Assembly (NCBI GenBank): GCA_910583815.1
Contig: CAJTZB010000032.1
Coordinates: 1-15,357 of the forward strand
DNA length: 15,357 bases
Reading direction: 5' to 3'
Source of the DNA: an uncultured Lachnospiraceae bacterium
Lineage (GTDB): Bacteria; Bacillota; Clostridia; Lachnospirales; Lachnospiraceae
Part shown: piece after piece, positions 1 through 5,837 of the stretch
Layout: the number at the start of each line of letters is the position of its first letter
How positions within the stretch are numbered: position 1 is the stretch's first letter
The notes under the pieces: model-generated
What the model was told of the DNA's origin: nothing
Seen by the model: the letters and a program-made list of their open reading frames with translations, nothing else
Databases searched by the model: none
Program-made: the position numbers and the translations under genes

Positions 1-1237
1 TTTTGCCGTTAAGATACTCAAATTTTCCATTCATTTTGGAAATATATGTCACTCCATCCTGGGCAATTGTAAATCCTTCACCCTTTAATGGTTTCTTTTC
101 AATGCCTTTGTTGGCATGAAGCACTTCGCCAAAAACATTCTGCCCATCAATCCCCTTCTGGGCAGGGTGGTAAACGGCAATCCTCTCTCCTTCATCCACC
201 ATCTCAAATGCCTCTATATTAACATAGTCAACACCCCCATCCGGAAGCGGTGCCGGGATACGAGGCAAATCAAGGCGGACAAAAAACTCATACCAGCCAT
301 TCTTACCATCTTCTGCGGGTGTTCCCTCTGCAATCAGGACTTTTTCGTTTACTCTTTTTCTTTTGATCAGTTCCGTAATGACCTGCGGTTTAATTCCAAC
401 AACAATGCCCCTCTTTTTCAGGGCATCATAAATATCTTCTTCTGTAACCGTATTTCCGGGAATCAGCGGGATAAAAGCAAATGCTTTATTTCCGTTGTCC
501 TCTACGAAAATACTGAATTCATTTTTCACGAAAGAAGCAATATCTATATCAAGTTTATCATCAAATGTACGGTTCTTTGTCTTCTCCTTTAAAAGCTCTT
601 CTCTCTTTTCTTTCATATCGGAAGCGGACAAAATCAATTTCGCATAGGATGACACATCTAACCCTGCTTCCAGCCCAAGGCGGATTTCCTGCATCTGCCA
701 GTGGCTGAACAGGTTATTTGCATAAAAGGATACTTCCAGCTTCTTCTCCAGCCCCAGCCGGATTTCCCTCATCTGCATCCAGTTATATTGGGAATCAGCA
801 TACACAGAAACATCCATATCTCCATACAGACCCATCCTGATTTCATAAATCTGCTGCATATACATGTCATCTGACAGCCATTTATCAATAGGCAGCCCAT
901 CCTCGAGGGCAAGCCGGATCTGCTCCAACTCATCATCTACAAAGCCCCTTTCCACATAGGAAGCAAGGTCAATAGATGAATAAAATGAAAGGCGGATCTG
1001 CTTCATGGTCTCATAGCTATAGGAAGGGTCTGCATAGGCAGAAACATCTACCTTATCCTTCATTCCCATCCGGATTTGTTCCATCTGAAGCCAGTTGTAT
1101 TCCGGATTGGAATACAGCGAAACATCCAGCCCTTCTTCTCTTCCAAGAAGAATTTCCTGATTCTGCTCCTTCATATATTCTGAATTTTCTGTCACAGTAA
1201 ATTCAGAGTCTTGAGGCGAGGTCTGTTCTGGATACAT
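1..1237 (-). CDS. DUF342/FapA-like protein with seven N-terminal 26-residue repeats, partial
   Basis: The frame is open from an ATG at 1237 to the left edge (412 codons, C-terminus missing). Residues 21-210 hold seven tandem units of the type x-E/Q-I-R-L/M-G-L-E-x-G-L-D-V-S-x-Y-A. The conserved Ile falls at 29, 55, 81, 107, 133, 159 and 185, exactly 26 residues apart. Residues 230-412 resemble the N-terminal part of the DUF342/FapA (flagellar assembly protein A) family. The best marker is YHPAQKGIDGQNVFGEVL (356-373), a variant of the family's PG.(G/D)G.(D/N)VFG signature, followed by KGEGFTIAQDGVTYIS. FapA-type proteins are found in flagellated and non-flagellated Firmicutes and their biochemical role is poorly known. 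No flagellar gene is visible here. The start is set by AAAGG about 11 nt upstream and by a promoter at 1275-1303. I am sure it is a gene and fairly sure of the DUF342 call. The role is unknown. Confidence 0.85.
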   Translation of the reverse strand, partial: MYPEQTSPQDSEFTVTENSEYMKEQNQEILLGREEGLDVSLYSNPEYNWLQMEQIRMGMKDKVDVSAYADPSYSYETMKQIRLSFYSSIDLASYVERGFVDDELEQIRLALEDGLPIDKWLSDDMYMQQIYEIRMGLYGDMDVSVYADSQYNWMQMREIRLGLEKKLEVSFYANNLFSHWQMQEIRLGLEAGLDVSSYAKLILSASDMKEKREELLKEKTKNRTFDDKLDIDIASFVKNEFSIFVEDNGNKAFAFIPLIPGNTVTEEDIYDALKKRGIVVGIKPQVITELIKRKRVNEKVLIAEGTPAEDGKNGWYEFFVRLDLPRIPAPLPDGGVDYVNIEAFEMVDEGERIAVYHPAQKGIDGQNVFGEVLHANKGIEKKPLKGEGFTIAQDGVTYISKMNGKFEYLNGK

Positions 1238-1274
1238 AAGGACACCAACCTTTCATTATAGTGCATTACATAAT

Positions 1275-1303
1275 ATTATACTATGACCAAGGGAAAAAGT
1301 CCA
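1275..1303 (-). promoter_or_regulatory. Sigma-A type promoter of the FapA-like gene
   Basis: On the minus strand TGGACT (1298-1303) is followed after exactly 17 nt by TATAAT (1275-1280). The predicted start near 1268 gives a leader of about 30 nt. The -10 is perfect and the -35 matches 4 of 6. Confidence 0.65.
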
Positions 1304-1449
1304 CCATTTCCGTTTCCGCTCCCTGCTCAGAGGAAACAGTACCATGCGCCTGTCCTCTAAATCAATCCTATTGATATACCCCTTCGGGCTCTGTGCTATT
1401 CCTATTGCAGACAACCCGCTGGCTGGTGTTTCACACCCTTTTGGTACTT
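1304..1449. other. Intergenic stretch with nested inverted repeats; possible RNA or repeat remnant
   Basis: This gap lies between the DHHW gene stop and the FapA-like promoter. It contains several complementary pairs: AGTACC (1338-1343) with GGTACT (1443-1448), GTTTCC (1312-1317) with GGAAAC (1332-1337), ATCAAT/ATTGAT around 1362-1376, and the small hairpin GGTGT-TTC-ACACC (1425-1437), which is followed by TTTT on the plus strand. One minus-strand frame stays open from inside the DHHW gene through this stretch to a stop at 1256-1258, but it has no start or RBS. No convincing terminator for the upstream operon was found here. Confidence 0.35.
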
Positions 1450-2571
1450 TTAATAAATCCCTCCAATGCCAAGATCCGCATCGATGGTATTCATATTATA
1501 CAGCACAAGCACATCCGTCACTTCTGCGTTATCATTGATAAACGCACTGACAGACGATTTATAATACCTTGTATCAACCACATAAATTTTTCGGTAATGG
1601 TTCACCAGAAACGGTACGATGCAGTTTGCGTAGCTGTCTTTAATCAGAACAAGCACTTCTTCGCTGTCTGTGTCCTCATTTGTTATCTCAATCATTGGAT
1701 GAATATTGTTCAAAAAATAAGAATACTTGTCTTTTGTTTCAAGATAAGCCGGTGCATAGAGCGTGTCTGTTTTCTCCTTCGTATCCATATAATTGACTGT
1801 CAGGCGACTGTCCTCCTGCGCAAATACTGTAATTGTATCCTTACCTGCAAGCAAATCATTTAATTTAGAGTAGATTGTCCCTTGGAATTCTTCTGATACG
1901 GCTACCTGCTGAAACTGCTCCATTGCAAGCGGAGTAAGCCCTTTCACTTTGCAATATTCCACATACGCCACATATGCTCCATAAGTCGTCCAGTGATGGT
2001 CAAGGCGGTAATACAGCTGCTGCTCTTCTTTTTTTTCAAGCAGTGCCCTCGTCACGTCCACAGTATCCGAAGCAAGCGCCTGATAAATACGTGAAATCTC
2101 CTCCGTCTGACTTGCATTTTTTGCATTTGCCGGAAGCTTGTCCGCATAGACGGTAACTGCGGTCGGCACAAGCAGAAATGCCACATCTGCACGCTCTATT
2201 TTCTGTTCCAGACGCGTAAACACCGAAATAATCTGCTCCGTATTCTGCGGCGGCGCGTATTCTTCAATGAAATATCCGTCTTTGCACAGATAAATCCCAT
2301 TGACCTGATTTTTTCCGGTCAGCCGTTCATACCATGTCCGCACCGTCATAAAAGCATTGCGCAATGGAAAATGGTCACACAGATATGTCTCAAAATCCTG
2401 CATAAACGAGCCGTCTTTTATTGTCTCCAATGTGAGTTTTGGAAATTGTTCCAGATAACGGTTTTCCTGTTCGGAATATTCTTTTTTTGGAAGAAGCAAA
2501 AGCCCGGCCGAGAGCAGAAGGATGCAAGCAAGCACTGCTATCCAGACGAAAGAAGAAGGTTGTTTTTTCAT
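1450..2571 (-). CDS. DHHW family protein, membrane-anchored SGNH/AlgX-like O-acyl transfer protein
   Basis: 373 aa. An N-terminal hydrophobic segment (about 9-27) anchors an extracytoplasmic domain. The family signature DHHW is at 191-194 (RLDHHWTTYGAY). The later KDSYAN (311-316) is the usual position of the nucleophilic Ser in this SGNH-like family, giving a plausible Ser-His-Asp set. DHHW proteins are related to AlgJ/AlgX, which work with MBOAT proteins in O-acetylation of exported polysaccharide. Here the gene directly follows the MBOAT gene in the same direction, so it probably transfers acyl groups outside the membrane. The substrate cannot be read from sequence. The start at 2571 is preferred over an in-frame ATG at 2619 because AGGAG lies 5 nt upstream and the hydrophobic anchor follows at once. 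The longer start lies inside the structured element upstream. Confidence 0.85.
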   Translation of the reverse strand: MKKQPSSFVWIAVLACILLLSAGLLLLPKKEYSEQENRYLEQFPKLTLETIKDGSFMQDFETYLCDHFPLRNAFMTVRTWYERLTGKNQVNGIYLCKDGYFIEEYAPPQNTEQIISVFTRLEQKIERADVAFLLVPTAVTVYADKLPANAKNASQTEEISRIYQALASDTVDVTRALLEKKEEQQLYYRLDHHWTTYGAYVAYVEYCKVKGLTPLAMEQFQQVAVSEEFQGTIYSKLNDLLAGKDTITVFAQEDSRLTVNYMDTKEKTDTLYAPAYLETKDKYSYFLNNIHPMIEITNEDTDSEEVLVLIKDSYANCIVPFLVNHYRKIYVVDTRYYKSSVSAFINDNAEVTDVLVLYNMNTIDADLGIGGIY

Positions 2572-2587
2572 AATAGCTCCTATTGGT

Positions 2588-2686
2588 AGTTCCGCAGAAT
2601 CCCTTCCGCACACATACACCCTAGCTTGCTTTCCGCCGATTGCCGCGTCTGGAAATTAAGCTGTGCGCCGTCCGGGAATTCTGCTG
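2588..2686 (-). repeat. Structured intergenic element, copy A (between MBOAT and DHHW genes)
   Basis: Related to copy B at 4619-4740. Plus-strand coordinates of its stems are: outer GCAGAATCCC (2594-2603) with GGGAATTCTGC (2674-2684, one bulged base); middle GCACACA (2608-2614) with TGTGCGC (2662-2668); inner AGCTT (2623-2627) with AAGCT (2658-2662); and TTTCC (2630-2634) with GGAAA (2651-2655). It shares with copy B the blocks AGTTCCGCA, CACACATAC, CCTAG, CTGTGCGCC and CGGG, while the paired arms differ. It starts 5 nt after the MBOAT stop and ends just before the DHHW RBS, so it would be transcribed in the operon mRNA. It could be a structured RNA or a small interspersed repeat. Confidence 0.6.
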
Positions 2687-2689
2687 TTT

Positions 2690-4108
2690 TTAAAATCTAA
2701 AATACAAAAACGGATTATATGTGTCTGCTACAAGATAGGATACCGTGACTGCAAACAGGACAAGGCAGGCGGCACAGCCACAGGCTCTTGCAATGCTTAA
2801 CATGCCATTTGGAAGATGCCATTTGTTCCAAAGCTGCTTTAGTCCCGGGACAAGCGGCATAGCAGCAATGGCTGCCACAAGTAAAACAACGCCATAGTTC
2901 TGCAAATAAAACAGCAGGTTTTCTCCAAGGGACGCCCCATGAAAGAAAAACATTGTTCCAAGATAGGAAAATGCAACATTTAAGTCTTCTATTGCAAACA
3001 CAGTAAAGCCTACTATGACAATCAGCAACAGGTATAAGCGGCGTACAAAGGCCGGAAGTTTCTTTAAACCTTTCCCCCATACGTACTTCTCAAGGCAGAG
3101 CAGCACGCCATAATAAACACCCCAAAGCACATAATTCCACGCAGCTCCGTGCCACATACCGGTCAAAAACCAGACGACCGCTATATTGAGCAAATGCCGC
3201 CCCACCCTGCAGCGGTTGCCGCCAAGCGGAATATATACATAATCTCTGAACCAAGTGGAGAGGGAGATATGCCATCTTCTCCAAAATTCCGTAACGGAAT
3301 CCGCCGCAAGCGGATAGCGGAAGTTTTCCATAAAGTGAAAGCCAAGCATCAGCCCAAGCCCGATCGCCATATCGCTGTATGCAGAAAAATCAAAATAGAG
3401 CTGAAGCGTGAACGCAATTGCACCAAGCCACGCCATTGCAACCCCAAGTTCTTCCGCAGAAGTCTGTTTTGCTGCTTCAAACAAAAGACCAAGCTGGTTG
3501 GCAATCAGCACTTTTTTAAACAGCCCGGCCAAAAAGCGCATGCCGCCTGCAAAAAACTCCTCCCTTTGAATCGTCCTGTGGTGCAGTTCTTCCCTCACCG
3601 TCTGAAAGCGTACAATCGGCCCTGCAATCAGCTGCGGGAACATGGAAACATACATCAGATAATCCAGATAGCTTTTTTCCACCGTGACTTCGCCACGGTA
3701 CAAATCAATGGTATAACTCAAAGACTGAAATACAAAAAAGCTGATTCCGATAGGCAGCGCAAGAGAAAGCAGCGGTATTTTTGTACCAATCAGCTGGTTC
3801 ACTATATTTACAAGAAAATCGGCATACTTAAAGAAACCAAGCGCCGCCAAATCAATAATCACAGAAACAAGCAGGCAAATCTTTTTTGCAAACGGACGCC
3901 CACTGCATTTATGCATCAGACGCCCAATCAGGTAATCTGAAAACGATACTCCTATCATCAAAAACACATAAACCGGCTCTCCCCATGCGTAAAACAGCAA
4001 ACTGAAGAAAAGCAGTACATAATTCCTGCACTGCTTTGGCAACAAAAAATAACATAATAAGAAGGTTGGAAAAAAGAAAAACAAAAATGGTATGCTGCTG
4101 AAAACCAT
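2690..4108 (-). CDS. MBOAT family O-acyltransferase (AlgI/DltB/PatA type)
   Basis: 472 aa, the normal length for this family, with about ten or more hydrophobic segments. Family signatures are in order: FKYADF (93-98), FDFSAYSDMAIG (239-250), FWRRWHISLSTWFRDYVYIPLGG (275-297), and WFLTGMWHGAAWNYVLWG (313-330), which contains the catalytic His320. His280 is the second conserved His. Such proteins move acetyl or other acyl groups from a cytoplasmic donor across the membrane to an acceptor on envelope polysaccharide or teichoic acid. There is no dltA/dltC or alginate gene nearby, and the partners are a DHHW protein downstream and two lipoproteins upstream. That fits polysaccharide O-acetylation better than D-alanylation. 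An AGGAGG-like RBS (AGGAGGAA) lies just before the ATG. The gene starts 10 nt after the stop of the DUF4358-type gene, so the two are probably cotranscribed. Confidence 0.93.
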   Translation of the reverse strand: MVFSSIPFLFFFFPTFLLCYFLLPKQCRNYVLLFFSLLFYAWGEPVYVFLMIGVSFSDYLIGRLMHKCSGRPFAKKICLLVSVIIDLAALGFFKYADFLVNIVNQLIGTKIPLLSLALPIGISFFVFQSLSYTIDLYRGEVTVEKSYLDYLMYVSMFPQLIAGPIVRFQTVREELHHRTIQREEFFAGGMRFLAGLFKKVLIANQLGLLFEAAKQTSAEELGVAMAWLGAIAFTLQLYFDFSAYSDMAIGLGLMLGFHFMENFRYPLAADSVTEFWRRWHISLSTWFRDYVYIPLGGNRCRVGRHLLNIAVVWFLTGMWHGAAWNYVLWGVYYGVLLCLEKYVWGKGLKKLPAFVRRLYLLLIVIVGFTVFAIEDLNVAFSYLGTMFFFHGASLGENLLFYLQNYGVVLLVAAIAAMPLVPGLKQLWNKWHLPNGMLSIARACGCAACLVLFAVTVSYLVADTYNPFLYFRF

Positions 4109-4118
4109 ATACTTCCTC

Positions 4119-4607
4119 CTATGGTCTTAGGGCCTCCGGAAGCTGTTCCTCAAGCTCCGCCTTTTTGGAGGAAATAATAAGAATGACATAATTTCCGTTT
4201 GTAGTTACCTCACTCTTCTCTACAATCTTAAACTGTTCAGGAAGATAATTCTCAAGCTCTGTTTTCTTTTGCTGGATAATATTCTCTAACAGCTTTACAA
4301 TGGATTCACTGCTTTCCCCATCCTTCATTTTTACCATAATAATGGTTTCTGCAAGCAGTGCATTTTCTGCCGTCATAAATACATATTCATCAAATGTTGC
4401 TAAATCCACACCATAATAGTTTGTAATATAGTCATCCTCTAACTTTAACATCGGAGAGAGTTCTACATTTTCTTCCATTTGTGTGTAAATTTCTTCCAAA
4501 GTCTGGGTTACTTCTGTATCTTTATTATTATCTGACTTGTCTCCACAGCCTGCAAACAGGCAAAAGGAAAGAAAAAGTCCGGCAATCAGCCATATTTTTT
4601 GTCTCAT
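4119..4607 (-). CDS. Small DUF4358-type lipoprotein
   Basis: 162 aa. The N-terminus MRQKIWLIAGLFLSFCLFAGC is a type II signal peptide with lipobox LFAGC, so Cys21 would be lipidated and the protein anchored on the outer face of the membrane. The mature part is acidic, about 140 residues, with alternating predicted helix and strand. The stretch with MKLEDDYITNYYGVDLATFDEYVFM-like features (positions about 54-80) and the C-terminal YVILIIS strand resemble the DUF4358 family as I remember it. DUF4358 has no assigned activity but is often found beside MBOAT and DHHW genes in Lachnospiraceae. A strong AGGAGG lies 5 nt before the ATG. It may be an accessory or sensor subunit of the O-acylation complex, which is inference from context only. 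Confidence 0.8.
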   Translation of the reverse strand: MRQKIWLIAGLFLSFCLFAGCGDKSDNNKDTEVTQTLEEIYTQMEENVELSPMLKLEDDYITNYYGVDLATFDEYVFMTAENALLAETIIMVKMKDGESSESIVKLLENIIQQKKTELENYLPEQFKIVEKSEVTTNGNYVILIISSKKAELEEQLPEALRP

Positions 4608-4618
4608 AACATCCTCCT

Positions 4619-4740
4619 ATTTTGAGTTCCGCAACAGGTCTGCTGGCACACACATACCTAGATAGGTTTCTGGATGCTTTCTTCATCCAGAAACCTATCT
4701 GTGCGCCTTTCGGGCCGTTGCTGATTTTGGGTTCCGCAAC
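4619..4740 (-). repeat. Structured intergenic element, copy B, with a 17-bp perfect hairpin and flanking direct repeats
   Basis: It lies between the SGNH lipoprotein and DUF4358-type genes. The centre is a perfect 17-bp inverted repeat, AGATAGGTTTCTGGATG (4660-4676) and its complement (4684-4700), with a 7-nt loop. Outside it GGCACACA (4645-4652) pairs with TGTGCGCC (4700-4707); the single mismatch is a G-U pair in the minus-strand RNA. GCAAC (4631-4635) pairs with GTTGC (4717-4721). The whole is bounded by direct repeats ATTTTGAGTTCCGCAAC (4619-4635) and ATTTTGGGTTCCGCAAC (4724-4740), 16 of 17 identical. It ends directly against the RBS of the downstream gene. Its conserved blocks match copy A. 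Confidence 0.65.
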
Positions 4741-4753
4741 CAGCCTGCAATAT

Positions 4754-5701
4754 TTACTCTGTCAGTCCGTTTTCTGCTTCATATTCTGCGAGAAGCTGTT
4801 CCTTTGCATACTCTACAAGAACATCCTTCCACATCAGATAGGCTTTCTTATTCAGATGCACGTTCGTCTCTCCGTCGCTGTATTCGGTATTCATTGCGCC
4901 GTTTTCGTCCAACAGCATGGTTGCTACATCAATATAGCCAATTTCTTCTGCAAGCGCATACTCTTTGAGCAGGCCGTTTGCTTCTGTAATCTTAGCGTTA
5001 TTAAGCCTCTTGCCCTCTTTGTCTGCACGCATCGGAGAGATACTGATAATATAGATGTTTGCTTCCGGAGCTGCCTCTTTGATATTGGCTACCAATGTTT
5101 TATAATTTTCGACAAAGCCTTCGACTCCGCTGATGCCGATGTCATTCAGTCCAAAAAACAGGAGCACTCTTTTTGCTTCCATCAATTTTATTGTCTCCCA
5201 GACCTGTTTTCTCTCGCCCTGATACATCGGATGGATGTCGCTTTCTTCTTTTAAAGCTTCCCTGACCGAGTAGCTGACCACGGTAAGGTTTTTGCTTCCG
5301 CCAAATGTCTCTTTATCCTGAATCGGCACCGTCAGGTAAAAATGCGACAGCACGGAATCCCCCACAAATACAGACTCATCAAAAAAGTCGGATGCTTTAA
5401 AGTCATCTTTTGTCATTGCCGGAGCTTTCGTTGGTTCCGGCGTTGGGGTAGCTTCTGGTACTTCTGTAGGCGTAGGTTCCGGTGTTGCTTCCGGTTCCTT
5501 GGTCGGCAAAGTTTCCGGCGTAGGAACTGGTGTTGTTTCACCGGATGGCTCTACTGCCTGTGTCGGCTTCGGCGTCAATGACACAAACGACGGATTCCAT
5601 GTCTGTGCAGGTTCTGTACAAGCCGATAATATAATAAGTGTCCCTGTAGCGGCTGCTATAGAAATTAATTTTTTGTATACCTGCTTTATCAAAGCATTCA
5701 T
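4754..5701 (-). CDS. SGNH/GDSL-family lipoprotein with Pro/Thr-rich linker
   Basis: 315 aa from the ATG at 5701. A type II signal peptide ends in lipobox LSAC (Cys28). Residues 42-95 form a Pro/Thr/Glu linker of PTPEPT-like units, a spacer through the cell wall. The catalytic domain follows with block I FVGDSVLSH (Ser116), block III GLND (Asn186) and block V NVHLN (His282). In block V the usual Asp three residues before His is Thr279, and the nearest Asp is 276 in SDGETNVH. The family includes extracytoplasmic esterases and acetyltransferases, and the MBOAT/DHHW neighbours suggest it edits O-acyl groups on a surface polymer. Start choice is uncertain. AGGGAG touches the ATG at 5701 directly, while a TTG at 5692 would have better spacing; both keep the signal peptide. 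It is the first gene of the cluster, behind the promoter at 5797-5825. Confidence 0.85.
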   Translation of the reverse strand: MNALIKQVYKKLISIAAATGTLIILSACTEPAQTWNPSFVSLTPKPTQAVEPSGETTPVPTPETLPTKEPEATPEPTPTEVPEATPTPEPTKAPAMTKDDFKASDFFDESVFVGDSVLSHFYLTVPIQDKETFGGSKNLTVVSYSVREALKEESDIHPMYQGERKQVWETIKLMEAKRVLLFFGLNDIGISGVEGFVENYKTLVANIKEAAPEANIYIISISPMRADKEGKRLNNAKITEANGLLKEYALAEEIGYIDVATMLLDENGAMNTEYSDGETNVHLNKKAYLMWKDVLVEYAKEQLLAEYEAENGLTE

Positions 5702-5748
5702 CTCCCTTTTCTTTCTTGATGCTTGTCCAAATGCCACATGCACCTTTT

Positions 5749-5784
5749 AAAAACTGCCAAGGCCAAAAGCTCCCTGTCCTTAGC
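5749..5784 (-). terminator. Possible leader attenuator ahead of the O-acylation operon
   Basis: On the minus strand GCTAAGG (5784-5778) can pair with CCTTGGC (5762-5756), seven pairs including one G-U. AG and then TTTTT (5753-5749) follow. This lies between the predicted start of transcription near 5790 and the first gene. The stem is short and the loop is 15 nt, so the call is weak. Confidence 0.25.
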
Positions 5785-5796
5785 ACTTTCTGAAAT

Positions 5797-5825
5797 AGTG
5801 TACCATGTTACGACAATTATTTCAA
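5797..5825 (-). promoter_or_regulatory. Promoter of the O-acylation operon
   Basis: On the minus strand TTGAAA (5820-5825) is followed after 17 nt by TACACT (5797-5802). The start would be near 5790, giving a leader of about 90 nt before the ATG at 5701. It lies immediately downstream of the aspartate kinase stop, so the cluster need not rely on read-through. Confidence 0.55.
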
Positions 5826-5837
5826 TGAAAGATTCTC

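Noticed and set aside
116..592. 158-codon plus-strand open frame at the left end
   Set aside because: It is antisense to the FapA-like gene, whose frame is continuous to the edge and has recognisable family motifs.
1425..1440. Terminator for the O-acylation operon
   Set aside because: The hairpin GGTGT/ACACC has only 5 pairs and on the minus strand is not followed by a T-tract; only the plus strand has TTTT.
3149..3940. 263-codon plus-strand open frame
   Set aside because: It lies wholly antisense to the well-conserved MBOAT gene, is Lys/Arg/Gln-rich in the way mirror frames are, and has no RBS or family resemblance.
4622..5254. 210-codon plus-strand open frame
   Set aside because: It is antisense to the SGNH lipoprotein and starts inside the structured element B; its Cys/Phe-rich composition is a mirror effect.
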